Below, piece by piece: positions 54,975-63,341 of a stretch of 64,000 nucleotides of DNA. The notes beneath the pieces were generated by a model that made no database searches, was not told the DNA's origin, and worked only from the letters and a program-made list of their open reading frames with translations. Each line of letters starts with the position of its first letter. Position 1 is the first letter of the stretch. Location of the stretch: contig NZ_BMVF01000023.1 of the NCBI RefSeq assembly GCF_014650575.1, positions 43,379 through 107,378 on the forward strand, in the 5' to 3' direction. The position numbers and the translations under genes are program-made. Source of the DNA: Streptomyces naganishii JCM 4654 (lineage in GTDB: Bacteria > Actinomycetota > Actinomycetes > Streptomycetales > Streptomycetaceae).

Positions 54975-56357
54975 ATGAGCACCACGGAGCGTCCCAGGAT
55001 CCTCGTAGTAGGCGGTGGGTACGTAGGCCTGTACGCAGCTCGGCGCATTCTCAAGAAGATGCGCTACGGCGAGGCGACCGTCACGGTCGTCGACCCCCGG
55101 TCGTACATGACCTACCAGCCCTTCCTCCCCGAAGCCGCCGCCGGCAGCATCTCCCCGCGTCACGTCGTCGTCCCGCTGCGGCGCGTGCTTCCCAAGGCGG
55201 AGGTCCTCACCGGCCGGGTCACCACCATCGACCAGGACCGCAAGGTCGCCACGATCGCGCCGCTCGTCGGCGAGGCGTACGAGCTGCCGTTCGACTACCT
55301 GGTCATCGCGATGGGCGCGGTCTCCCGCACCTTCCCGATCCCCGGCCTCGCCGAGCAGGGCATCGGCATGAAGGGCATCGAGGAGTCCATCGGCCTGCGC
55401 AACCACGTTCTGGAGCAGCTCGACAAGGCCGACTCCACCACCGACGAGGAGATCCGCCGCAGGGCGCTCACCTTCGTGTTCGTCGGCGGCGGCTTCGCCG
55501 GCGCCGAGACCATCGGTGAGGTCGAGGACATGGCCCGGGACGCGGCCAAGTACTACAACAACGTGTCCCGCGAGGACATGCGCTTCATCCTCGTCGACGC
55601 CGCCGACAAGATCCTCCCCGAGGTCGGCCCGAAGCTCGGCCAGTACGGCAAGGAGCACCTCGAGGGCCGCGGCGTCGAGGTCTACCTGTCCACCTCCATG
55701 GACTCCTGCGTCGACGGCCACGTGGTGCTGAAGAACGGCCTCGAGGTCGACTCCAACACCATCGTGTGGACCGCCGGCGTCAAGCCGAACCCGGCCCTGG
55801 CCCGCTTCGGCCTGCCGCTGGGCCCGCGCGGTCACGTCGACTGCGAGCCCACCCTCCAGGTCAAGGGCACCGACTACATCTGGGCCGCCGGCGACAACGC
55901 GCAGGTGCCCGACCTCGTCGGCCGCAAGGCGGGCAACGAGAACGCCTGGTGCCCGCCCAACGCCCAGCACGCGCTGCGTCAGGCCAAGGTCCTCGGCGAC
56001 AACGTGGTCTCCGGCATGCGGGGCTTCCCGCAGAAGGAGTACAGCCACGCCAACAAGGGCGCGGTCGCGGGCCTCGGCCTGCACAAGGGCGTGGCGATGA
56101 TCGTCATGGGCAAGATGAAGATCAAGCTGCGCGGCCGCCTGGCCTGGTACATGCACCGCGGCTACCACGGCCTGGCGATGCCCACCTGGAACCGCAAGAT
56201 CCGCGTCTTCGCCGACTGGACCCTGGCCATGTTCCTCAAGCGCGAGGTCGTGTCCCTGGGCGCCATGGAGAACCCCCGCGAGGAGTTCTACGAGGCCGCC
56301 AAGCCCGCGCCGGTCGCCGCCGCGAGCTCGACCGGCGAGAAGGCCAAGGCCTCCTGA
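54975..56357 (+). CDS. ndh: Type II NADH dehydrogenase
   Basis: 460 residues, the single-subunit non-proton-pumping NDH-2. The FAD-binding motif is ILVVGGGYVGLYAARRI (about 9-25), the NAD(P)H motif is FVFVGGGFAGAETIGEVED (about 163-181), and the second FAD contact is YIWAAGDNAQVPD. The C-terminal part (about 375-425) has amphipathic basic helices (MGKMKIKLRGRLAWYMHRGYHG) for membrane attachment. It passes electrons from NADH to menaquinone. A Rex-like site upstream suggests control by the NADH/NAD ratio. Confidence 0.95.
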   Translation: MSTTERPRILVVGGGYVGLYAARRILKKMRYGEATVTVVDPRSYMTYQPFLPEAAAGSISPRHVVVPLRRVLPKAEVLTGRVTTIDQDRKVATIAPLVGEAYELPFDYLVIAMGAVSRTFPIPGLAEQGIGMKGIEESIGLRNHVLEQLDKADSTTDEEIRRRALTFVFVGGGFAGAETIGEVEDMARDAAKYYNNVSREDMRFILVDAADKILPEVGPKLGQYGKEHLEGRGVEVYLSTSMDSCVDGHVVLKNGLEVDSNTIVWTAGVKPNPALARFGLPLGPRGHVDCEPTLQVKGTDYIWAAGDNAQVPDLVGRKAGNENAWCPPNAQHALRQAKVLGDNVVSGMRGFPQKEYSHANKGAVAGLGLHKGVAMIVMGKMKIKLRGRLAWYMHRGYHGLAMPTWNRKIRVFADWTLAMFLKREVVSLGAMENPREEFYEAAKPAPVAAASSTGEKAKAS

Positions 56358-56372
56358 CGCCCTGTCGGTGAC

Positions 56373-56418
56373 CGTCCCGAACGCGACGGCCGTCCCGAAC
56401 GCGACGGCCGTCCCGAAG
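56373..56418. repeat. 18-bp tandem repeat after ndh
   Basis: CGTCCCGAACGCGACGGC starts at 56373 and 56391, with a third partial copy at 56409. Related CCGTCCCGTAGGGA-like pieces follow before the terminator. Confidence 0.85.
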
Positions 56419-56461
56419 GGCACCACCGTTCCGTAGGGACCACCGTCCCGTAGGGAACCTC

Positions 56462-56505
56462 CCGAAGGGGCCGCCCGCCATCCGTGGTGCGGGCGGCCCC
56501 TTCGG
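56462..56505 (+). terminator. Hairpin terminator after ndh
   Basis: A perfect 16-bp stem (56462-56477 with 56490-56505) and 12-nt loop, 104 nt after the stop codon. Confidence 0.8.
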
Positions 56506-56663
56506 CGTGTCCGGGCTCGCCCGCGCGGCCCCGCGAGCCCGGATAGGTGGTCTCTGCAAGCGCTTTGCCCAGTCGTAACCCCATTGCGGGACTGCGCGGT
56601 GGGCCCGTTGGTGTTTACGTGGTGGATGACATTCCGGCGTTCGTCGTCACGGAGGTGTGCACC

Positions 56664-57971
56664 ATGCCCGACGCCGCGCTGCGGCTCACGCGACTGCTCG
56701 AACAGTTGATGGGAACACCGATCCCGGTGCGCCTGCGCGCCTGGGACGGCTCCGAGGCCGGCCCGCCCGGGGCGCCGACGCTCGTCGTACGCAACCGCCG
56801 CGCGCTGCGGCGGCTGCTGTTCAAACCGGGCGAACTCGGCCTCGCCCGCGCCTGGGTGGCCGGCGACCTGACCGTCGAGGGCGACCTGTACCGCGCCCTC
56901 GAACTGCTCTCCGGCCTCGTCTGGGAGCGCGGCGAGGACACCCGCGGCCTCGCCCAGGCGCTGCGCGACCCGGAGTTCCGCGCCGCCGTCCGCGGCCTGG
57001 TGAAGCTGGCCGGCCCGCCGCTGCCGCCCGCCCCGCCCCCCGAGGAGGTCCGCCGCCCCGGCCACCTCCACACCCGGCGCAGCGACAAGCGCGCCATCAG
57101 CCACCACTACGACGTCGGCAACGACTTCTACGAACTCGTCCTGGGCCCGTCCATGGTGTACTCCTGCGCCTACTGGCCGGCCCCGGAACCCGCCGCCACC
57201 CTCGAGGAGGCCCAGCGCGACAAGCTCGAACTCGTCTGCCGCAAGCTCGACCTGAAACCCGGTCAGCGTCTCCTCGACGTCGGCTGCGGCTGGGGCTCGA
57301 TGGCCGTCCACGCGGCCCGCGAGCACGGCGTGAGCGTCGTCGGCGTCACCCTCTCCCAGGAGCAGGCCGCCTACGCCCGCAAGCGCGTCGCCGACCAGGG
57401 CCTCACCGACAAGGTCGAGATCCGCGTCCAGGACTACCGGGACGTGACCGACGGACCCTACGACGCCATCTCCTCCATCGGCATGGCCGAACACGTCGGC
57501 GCCGCCCGCTACCTGGAGTACACCCGGACCCTGCACGCGCTGCTCAAGCCCGGCGGACGGCTGCTCAACCACCAGATCGGCCGCCGCCCGCACCACGACG
57601 AGTCGGCGTACCACGTGGACGAGTTCATCGACGCCTACGTCTTCCCCGACGGCGAACTCGCCCCCATCGGCACCACCGTCACCCAGCTCGAACGCGCGGG
57701 CTTCGAGGTGCGCGACGTGGAGTCCCTGCGCGAGCACTACGACCTGCCCCTGCGCCGCTGGGTCGCCAACCTGGAGGCGGACTGGGCACGCGCGGTGCAG
57801 CTCACCAGCCCCGGCCGGGCCCGCGTCTGGAAGCTCTACATGGCGGCCTCCGCGCTCGCCTTCGAGCGCAACCGCATCGGAGTCAACCAGGTGCTGGCGG
57901 TGCGGACCCCGGAGTCCGGCGACTCCGGGATGCCGCTGCGCGCCCGCACGTGGGGAGCGCCGGCCGTATAA
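56664..57971 (+). CDS. cfa: Cyclopropane-fatty-acyl-phospholipid synthase-like methyltransferase
   Basis: 435 residues from the ATG at 56664, with GGAGG 9 nt upstream; an upstream in-frame GTG has no such site. The N-terminal about 150 residues form the lipid-binding part seen in CFA synthases (LLFKPGELGLARAWVAGDLTVEGDLYRALELL). The catalytic part has SHHYDVGNDFYELVLGPSMVYSCAYW, SAM motif LLDVGCGWGSMAVHAA (about residues 208-223), MAEHVGAARYLEY and the C-terminal WKLYMAASALAFERNRIGVNQVL. It would methylenate double bonds in membrane lipids, which links it logically to the desaturase at 12202. Confidence 0.93.
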   Translation: MPDAALRLTRLLEQLMGTPIPVRLRAWDGSEAGPPGAPTLVVRNRRALRRLLFKPGELGLARAWVAGDLTVEGDLYRALELLSGLVWERGEDTRGLAQALRDPEFRAAVRGLVKLAGPPLPPAPPPEEVRRPGHLHTRRSDKRAISHHYDVGNDFYELVLGPSMVYSCAYWPAPEPAATLEEAQRDKLELVCRKLDLKPGQRLLDVGCGWGSMAVHAAREHGVSVVGVTLSQEQAAYARKRVADQGLTDKVEIRVQDYRDVTDGPYDAISSIGMAEHVGAARYLEYTRTLHALLKPGGRLLNHQIGRRPHHDESAYHVDEFIDAYVFPDGELAPIGTTVTQLERAGFEVRDVESLREHYDLPLRRWVANLEADWARAVQLTSPGRARVWKLYMAASALAFERNRIGVNQVLAVRTPESGDSGMPLRARTWGAPAV

Positions 57972-57984
57972 CCGAATACGCGAA

Positions 57985-58028
57985 CGGGCCCCGTTCCGCG
58001 GCGGATGCTCGCGGCGGAACGGGGCCCG
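57985..58028. terminator. Hairpin between convergent cfa and ABC permease genes
   Basis: A perfect 15-bp stem (57985-57999 with 58014-58028), usable in both directions. Confidence 0.8.
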
Positions 58029-58041
58029 AAGTCGCCTGCGA

Positions 58042-60570
58042 CTACTCCGACTTGATGGCCTGGAGCATGTTCAGCCGGGCCGCGCGCCGGACCGGCCACA
58101 GCGCCGCGAGCACACCGACCGCGGCCGCCAGCAGCAGGAACACCGCCATCCGCGCCCAGGGCAGCACCAGTTCGTACGTCGCCATCCTGGTGCCGAGCAG
58201 CTCACCGGCCGCCCAGCCGAAGAACACCCCGAGCCCGATCCCGAGCACCCCGCCGAACAGGGAGATCACCAGGGACTCCAGGCGCACCATCCGCTTGATG
58301 CCCCGGCGGTCCAGACCGATGGCACGGAGCATGCCGATCTCCTGGGAGCGCTCGAACACCGACATCGCCAGCGTGTTGATGACCCCGAGGACCGCGACGA
58401 TCACCGCCATGGCGAGCAGGCCGTAGAGCATGTTCAGCATCAGCGTGAACATCTGCGCGATGCTGTTGGAGATGTCCTTCTTGTCCTGCACCTTGATGGC
58501 CGGGTTGGAGCCGAGGGCCTCGGTCAGCCGGTCCTTGGCCGCGCTCGAGGCGCCGCCGGCCGTCTTGACCATGACCTGCATGTCGGCCGGGTCCTTGACG
58601 TGCGGGGTGAGGGTGGCGTTGTCGAGCATGATCCCGCGGATCATCTCGTTGCCCTCGTACACCCCGGCGACGGTCAGGCGCTGCCTGCGGCCGTCCTCGT
58701 AGGAGACGGTGAAGGCCGAACCGGCCTTCCAGCCGTGCGACTTGGCGGTCTTGTCGTCCACGGCCACCCGGCTGCCGGCGACCGTGAAGGCGCCCTCGTC
58801 GACCTTCAGGTCGGTGAGCTTCGCGATCGCCGAGCCGTCGACACCGGTGAGGTACTCGGTCTCGCCGCCGATCCGGGAGGGGGCGTTGCGCAGCGGGCTG
58901 GTCGCGGTGACGCCCTCGGTGGCGGCGAGCTTCCTGCCGACCTCGGGAGAGAGGGAGTTGCCGTTCGCCATCGACACCACGTAGTCCGCGCGGATCGCGG
59001 CCGAGGCCATCTTGTCGATCGAGCGCTGGAGGCTGCCCGCCATCACCGTCATGCCGGTGATCAGGGTCAGGCCGATCATCAGGGCCGAGGCCGTGGCCGC
59101 CGTACGGCGCGGGTTGCGCACCGAGTTCTGGCGGGCCAGCCGGCCCGACACCCCGAAGGCGCGCAGCAGCGGGGCCGCGGCCGCGATCAGCGGGCGGGAC
59201 AGCAGCGGGGTCAGGATGAACACGCCGATGATGAGCAGGACCGCGCCCACACCCATCGGGGCCTGCCCGTCGGAGCCGTCCATCGTGGTGGCCGCCAGGA
59301 CCACGGCCACACCGGCCGCCGAGAACAGCGCGCCCAAGGTGTTGCGCAGCACCAGCGACTTGGTGGTCGCCTTGGCGTGCACACTGCTCATCGCCGCGAC
59401 CGGCGGGATCCTGGCGGCCCGGCGGCCGGGCAGCCACGCGGCCAGCATGGTCACGAGGACACCGACCGCGAGCGCGGTGGCGACCGTGCCGGGCGTGATG
59501 GCCAGCGGCCCGTCGGGCACGGTCGCGCCCAGCGAGCCCATGAGGGACCTCAGTCCGGCGCCGATGCCGACGCCCGCGACCAGGCCGGTCACCGCGGCGA
59601 CCGCGCCCACCACGAACGCCTCGATCAGCACCGACCGCGTGACCTGCCGGCGGGAGGCGCCGACCGCGCGCAGCAGCGCCAGTTCCCTGGTGCGCTGCGC
59701 GACCAGCATGGTGAAGGTGTTGGCGATGATGAACGTGCCCACGAAGAGCGCGATCCCCGCGAAGACGAGCAGCCCCTGCCGCAGGCCGCTCATCGAGGCG
59801 GAGATCATCCGCGCCTGGTCGTCGGCGAGCTGACGCCCGGTCGTCGTCTCCGTCTTCCCCGCGGGAAGCGCGCGGTCCAGTTGCGCCTTGAGCGCGGCCT
59901 GGCTCGTGCCCGCCTTCGCCCGCACGTCGATCTCGTCGTACGTGCCCGGCTTGCCGAACAGCTTCTGGGCGGTGGCCGTGTCGAACAGGGCGAGGCTGCC
60001 GCCGGCGGCGACGTTGCCGTCGTCGGTGGTGAAGACGCCGGTGACCTTCGGGGTCAGGACGGGCCCGTCGACGGAGAGGCGCAGGGTGTCGCCGACCTTG
60101 TACCCGGTGCGCCGGGCGGTCTCGGAATCGATGGCGACCTGGTCCCGCCCGTGCGGGGCGGCGCCCTCCTTCAGCGGGTAGCGCGGGTCGTCCGTCCCCC
60201 AGTAGTTGCCGCCCTGCGACTGGAAGCCGTCACCGATCAGCTTGCCGTCCTTGCCGGCGATCGCGGTGAAGCCCCTGACGACGCCGATCGCGGAGGCGGC
60301 CCCGGGCACGTGCGCGCTCCTGTCGAGCTCCGCCCGGGTCAGCTCGGGCGTCCTGCCGAGCCGGTCGCCCTTGCTCTCCTGGTACTTGGCCTCCACGGCC
60401 ACGTCGACCTGGTCGAAACCCTTGGCGGAACTCCTCTGGTAGGCGTCGGAGATGGTGTTGGTGAAGACCAGGGTCCCCGACACGAAGGCGACGCCGAGCA
60501 TCACGGCGAGCACGGTCATGAGGAGCCGGGCCTTGTGCGCGAGTACGTTGCGCAAGGCGGTGCGGAACAT
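58042..60570 (-). CDS. ABC transporter permease with two FtsX domains (paralogue)
   Basis: 842 residues with the same architecture as the permease at 33311: N-terminal helix RLLMTVLAVMLGVAFVSGTLVFTNTI, an extracytoplasmic core domain, first FtsX domain (LVFAGIALFVGTFIIANTFTMLVAQRTRELALLRAVGASRRQV), NSVRNPRRTAATASALMIGLTLI, a second core domain, and the C-terminal FtsX domain (LYGLLAMAVIVAVLGVINTLAMSVFERSQEIGMLRAIGLDRR). It is downstream of its ATPase across 132 bp, so unlike the other pair it is not overlapped. Substrate unknown. Confidence 0.92.
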   Translation of the reverse strand: MFRTALRNVLAHKARLLMTVLAVMLGVAFVSGTLVFTNTISDAYQRSSAKGFDQVDVAVEAKYQESKGDRLGRTPELTRAELDRSAHVPGAASAIGVVRGFTAIAGKDGKLIGDGFQSQGGNYWGTDDPRYPLKEGAAPHGRDQVAIDSETARRTGYKVGDTLRLSVDGPVLTPKVTGVFTTDDGNVAAGGSLALFDTATAQKLFGKPGTYDEIDVRAKAGTSQAALKAQLDRALPAGKTETTTGRQLADDQARMISASMSGLRQGLLVFAGIALFVGTFIIANTFTMLVAQRTRELALLRAVGASRRQVTRSVLIEAFVVGAVAAVTGLVAGVGIGAGLRSLMGSLGATVPDGPLAITPGTVATALAVGVLVTMLAAWLPGRRAARIPPVAAMSSVHAKATTKSLVLRNTLGALFSAAGVAVVLAATTMDGSDGQAPMGVGAVLLIIGVFILTPLLSRPLIAAAAPLLRAFGVSGRLARQNSVRNPRRTAATASALMIGLTLITGMTVMAGSLQRSIDKMASAAIRADYVVSMANGNSLSPEVGRKLAATEGVTATSPLRNAPSRIGGETEYLTGVDGSAIAKLTDLKVDEGAFTVAGSRVAVDDKTAKSHGWKAGSAFTVSYEDGRRQRLTVAGVYEGNEMIRGIMLDNATLTPHVKDPADMQVMVKTAGGASSAAKDRLTEALGSNPAIKVQDKKDISNSIAQMFTLMLNMLYGLLAMAVIVAVLGVINTLAMSVFERSQEIGMLRAIGLDRRGIKRMVRLESLVISLFGGVLGIGLGVFFGWAAGELLGTRMATYELVLPWARMAVFLLLAAAVGVLAALWPVRRAARLNMLQAIKSE

Positions 60571-60702
60571 GGGAGGTCTCAGTCCAGGTCTACGAGGTGG
60601 TGGTGGGGGCCGGGCGTAGGCGGCGGCGGGAGGGGCGGTACGCGGACGCCCGGGCGGAGGCGGTGGACGCTGGACCGGGCGGGTCCGGCCGCCACCGCCG
60701 GG

Positions 60703-61473
60703 TCAGCTGGTGCGCCCCTTGGCGTCGAACTGCTTCATCCGGTCCAGGACCGACTCCGCCGTGGGCCCGTACACCTCGTCCACGATCCGGCCGTCGGCGA
60801 GGAACACCACGCGGTCCGCGTACGCGGCGGCCACCGGGTCGTGGGTCACCATCACCACGGTCTGGCCCAGTTCGCGTACGGAGTTGCGCAGGAACCCGAG
60901 CACTTCGGCGCCGGAGCGGGAGTCGAGGTTTCCGGTCGGCTCGTCGCCGAAGACGATGTCCGGCCGGGAGGCGAGCGCACGGGCGACGGCCACGCGCTGC
61001 TGCTGGCCGCCGGAGAGCTGGGAGGGCCGGTGGCCGAGCCGGTCGGCGAGCCCGACCATGCGGATCACGGTGTCCAGCCACTGCTTGTCCGGCTTGCGGC
61101 CGGCGATGTCCATGGGGAGCGTGATGTTCTCCAGGGCCGTCAGCGTCGGCAGCAGGTTGAACGCCTGGAAGATGAAGCCGATCTTGTCCCGGCGCAGCCT
61201 GGTGAGCTGCTTGTCCTTCAGCGAGCCGAGCTCGGTGTCGCCGACCCGGACCGACCCGGAGGAGAAGGTGTCGAGACCGGCCACGCAGTGCATCAGCGTG
61301 GACTTGCCGGACCCGGACGGTCCCATGATCGCGGTGAACTCGCCCTGCGCGAAGTCGACGGAGACCCGGTCGAGGGCGACCACCTGGGTCTCGCCCTGTC
61401 CGTAGATCTTCGACAGATCCGTGGCGCGCGCGGCCACTGCGGTGGTCCGGCCGGCGATGGAAGAGGTGGTCAC
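60703..61473 (-). CDS. ABC transporter ATP-binding protein (paralogue of the one at 32526)
   Basis: 256 residues from the GTG at 61473, with AGGAG 9 nt upstream. Walker A GPSGSGKST, FIFQAFNLLPTL, LSGGQQQR, Walker B IVFGDEP and MVTHDP are intact. Nearly every motif is identical to the 32526 ATPase (for example LMHC.AGLDT, ENITLPMDIAGRKPDK and GNLDSR.GAEVLGFLR), pointing to duplication. An 18-bp dyad at 61614-61631 lies about 140 bp upstream. Confidence 0.93.
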   Translation of the reverse strand: MTTSSIAGRTTAVAARATDLSKIYGQGETQVVALDRVSVDFAQGEFTAIMGPSGSGKSTLMHCVAGLDTFSSGSVRVGDTELGSLKDKQLTRLRRDKIGFIFQAFNLLPTLTALENITLPMDIAGRKPDKQWLDTVIRMVGLADRLGHRPSQLSGGQQQRVAVARALASRPDIVFGDEPTGNLDSRSGAEVLGFLRNSVRELGQTVVMVTHDPVAAAYADRVVFLADGRIVDEVYGPTAESVLDRMKQFDAKGRTS

Positions 61474-61613
61474 GGCGGGGGGCTCCTGACGGTACGGGAA
61501 ACGGTGGGACGGCCTTTTCGAAGACCTGTCCATCGTCTCCGCCGCCCGGCCCGCTGGAGTCAGCCGCTGTTCCGGTTCCGGGGGCCGACTCGGGACGGAC
61601 GGCACCGGCCGCC

Positions 61614-61631
61614 GTCATACCTAGGGATGAC
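61614..61631. promoter_or_regulatory. 18-bp palindrome upstream of the ABC operon
   Basis: GTCATACCTAGGGATGAC is symmetrical at 16 of 18 positions and centred on CCTAGG, a rare tetranucleotide (CTAG) context. It lies in the 424-bp gap between the ABC ATPase start and bldA and is a likely operator. The regulator is unknown. Confidence 0.55.
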
Positions 61632-61842
61632 GGGCCTCCCTGAGAGCCGCCGGGGCGCGTCCCCTGGAAGGGGGACATCGGGAACAGGTGGAGCCCCCTG
61701 GTCGGGACGGTGAAATTCCGTCATTCCGTGCGTGCCGCGGGGCCCGGTCCGCAACGCTGGTGGCGAGTGCCGATGGGCGCGCACGAGGTCTGATGCTCCC
61801 TCACATGTCAATAAAACAAGACAACATGAGTACACCCAGCCA

Positions 61843-61870
61843 CTGAACGGGGGGTCCGTCCCGATAGGCT
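61843..61870 (+). promoter_or_regulatory. Predicted bldA promoter
   Basis: CTGAAC (61843-61848), a 16-bp spacer and TAGGCT (61865-61870) place transcription start about 20 nt before the tRNA. An AT-rich tract (AATAAAACAAGACAACATGA, about 61810-61829) lies just upstream. Confidence 0.5.
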
Positions 61871-61897
61871 CGGAACCGCAGTGCGAGCCCATGGCCT

Positions 61898-61983
61898 GCC
61901 CGGATGGTGGAATGCAGACACGGCGAGCTTAAACCTCGCTGCCCCTCGCGGGCGTACCGGTTCAAGTCCGGTTCCGGGCACCA
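61898..61983 (+). tRNA. bldA: tRNA-Leu (anticodon UAA), bldA
   Basis: A class II tRNA: 7-bp acceptor GCCCGGA/TCCGGGC, anticodon stem GCGAG/CTCGC with loop CTTAAAC, so anticodon TAA reading UUA; a long variable arm (TGCCCCTCGCGGGCGTA); T-arm CCGG-TTCAAGT-CCGG; discriminator A with CCA encoded. In Streptomyces the only UUA-decoding tRNA is bldA, which controls aerial growth and antibiotic genes through rare TTA codons. In the genes of this window, the TTA triplets I looked at fall out of frame (mostly GGT TAC), though I could not scan exhaustively. Confidence 0.96.
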
Positions 61984-62420
61984 CTCCGCCTGCGACGCGG
62001 GGCGAGGGCCACCCCTGGGGGGGGGCCTCAACGGTGACCCGCTGGTTGCATCTGATTGCAATTGCAGTTTCCGCAGCGCCCCGCCGAGCCGTTTCGCGGC
62101 GTCCTTCGTCAGATTGCGCACTGCTGATTCAGCGACGCTTAGTGACAGACAGGGGCAGTCGCTCCCACGGTGCGCCGGGGCGTACCGCGCAGCTACAGGT
62201 CCTGTCCGGGGTGATGGCGGCCCCGCTCGGCCTGGGCTGCATGCCCCAGGGAGCGCCGACCGCTACTGGGTTCGCCATGATCTGCACTCATGGTCTCAAT
62301 CGGGCTCGTCTCCGGGTGCATGCGCCGGCCCGGCTGACACTTCCACCGCCCGTATGTCCCTGCTGCCGCCGGCACCCGCCTCGCCGGAGGAACTGACTCG
62401 CTTCCACAGTGCCAGCACAC
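61984..62420. other. Gene-poor segment downstream of bldA
   Basis: No convincing gene on either strand. Base composition is more mixed than the flanking core genes (for example TTGCATCTGATTGCAATTGC at about 62045). A minus-strand frame near 62045-62160 gives a helical-looking peptide (SAVRNLTKDAAKRLGGALRK) that could be a gene remnant. Consistent with decayed accessory DNA at a tRNA 3' end. Confidence 0.4.
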
Positions 62421-62508
62421 GGCGAGACCGCGCCCGCGGGGATGGTCCCATGGGCTGGCGGCCAAACGGCCCACCCCAATAGTGCCCCGCGCCTGCGGGG
62501 AAGGCCCC
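62421..62508 (+). CRISPR. Two-repeat CRISPR relic, opposite orientation to the main array
   Basis: 62421-62449 matches the reverse complement of the main repeat over its last 22 positions with one difference (CCGCGCCCGCGGGGATGGTC then CC). After exactly 32 nt (62450-62481), a second degenerate copy follows (GTGCCCCGCGCCTGCGGGGA then AGGCCCC, 62482-62508). The spacing equals the main array's spacer length. Short and degraded, hence moderate confidence. Confidence 0.55.
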
Positions 62509-62710
62509 TGTTCGGTGAGTTGATCTTCGTCTTCTGTTGACGCGACTGAACGGTCTACTCGAGTCGGCCAGCCCGCTGGTGGAGCGTGGCCTCAATGGAG
62601 CAATGCCGCAACCGCAGTCGGAGAGCCCCGCGTCGTGACGGTCTCGGGTTGGCGGCCGTCGGGCGAAGCTCACGACTAGATCACGACTGGGACGTACGTG
62701 TAGATCACAT

Positions 62711-62727
62711 GTATGCCTAGTGCATAC
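62711..62727. promoter_or_regulatory. Palindromic operator overlapping a -10 element
   Basis: GTATGC-CTAGT-GCATAC is a perfect 6-bp inverted repeat with a 5-nt centre. CATACT at 62722-62727 plus the next base could act as a -10 for the gene at 62790. The shape resembles GntR-family sites of integrative plasmids. The regulator is not in the window. Confidence 0.5.
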
Positions 62728-62789
62728 TCTGTGCCGCCCGACTCCCCGTGCACCACGTAGTTGCCGGTCAGGGCTTGAAGGAGCTTGCG

Positions 62790-63278
62790 GTGGAGAACAC
62801 GTCGCCCCGTACCCCGGACCTCCCACCACGCCCGGCCAGTGCTCCCACCGCGCACCTGGCGATCGGCTCGGATGCGGTCCCGCACGGTTGGCGGGACGAG
62901 TGGGAGAGCGATCCGGAGTATCGGAAAATCCTTGCCAGGATGGAGATGCCCCGGTGGAAGCGACCGGTGGTCCTGTGGAGCGGGGTTGTCGCCGTTGCGG
63001 TCGCTTCATTCTTTCTGGGCGGTGCAGTCCTGGGCTCCGGTGGAGGTTCCGGCACCTCTTCCCCAGATCCCTGGGTACAGGGGCAGGGAGACCAGTCGCA
63101 GAACGACCAGCAGCAGAACAACCAGCCTGTCGGGCTCACTCCTGCCCAGAAGAGTCAGATTCTGACCAAGTACTGCAAGCAGCAGGCTGGCGGTCCGTAC
63201 AACGTGTCGGAGGCTGGGCTCCTGGAGTGCCTGCAGAGCTACGAGGTGACGGACCAGGGAATGGTCATGCCGAAGTAG
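62790..63278 (+). CDS. Single-pass membrane protein of unknown function, atypical codon use
   Basis: 162 residues from the GTG at 62790, with GAAGGAG 6 nt upstream; an in-frame GTG at 62748 is less well placed. Layout: a polar cytoplasmic N-terminus of about 70 residues (HGWRDEWESDPEYRKILARMEMPRWKRP), one helix (VVLWSGVVAVAVASFFLGGAVL), a Gly/Ser then Gln/Asn-rich linker (QGDQSQNDQQQNNQ), and a small C-terminal domain with two Cys (LTKYCKQQAGG, GLLECLQSYEV) that may pair outside the cell. Third codon positions include many more A/T than the core genes, suggesting horizontal origin. Family not recognised. Confidence 0.72.
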   Translation: MENTSPRTPDLPPRPASAPTAHLAIGSDAVPHGWRDEWESDPEYRKILARMEMPRWKRPVVLWSGVVAVAVASFFLGGAVLGSGGGSGTSSPDPWVQGQGDQSQNDQQQNNQPVGLTPAQKSQILTKYCKQQAGGPYNVSEAGLLECLQSYEVTDQGMVMPK

Positions 63279-63341
63279 CTCGGCATCCCTCGCGTCACGC
63301 AGCGGGCACCAGTGTGCGCTTGACCCCGTCTACTCGTCGGA

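Noticed and set aside
61801..62160. Minus-strand frame giving SAVRNLTKDAAKRLGGALRK downstream of bldA
   Set aside because: It runs through the tRNA in antisense and has no start signal. At best a gene remnant; I could not match it to a family.
62360..62388. A third degenerate CRISPR repeat left of the relic pair
   Set aside because: Only the first five bases and a short CACCCGC core agree at the expected 61-bp step; not distinguishable from chance in GC-rich DNA.
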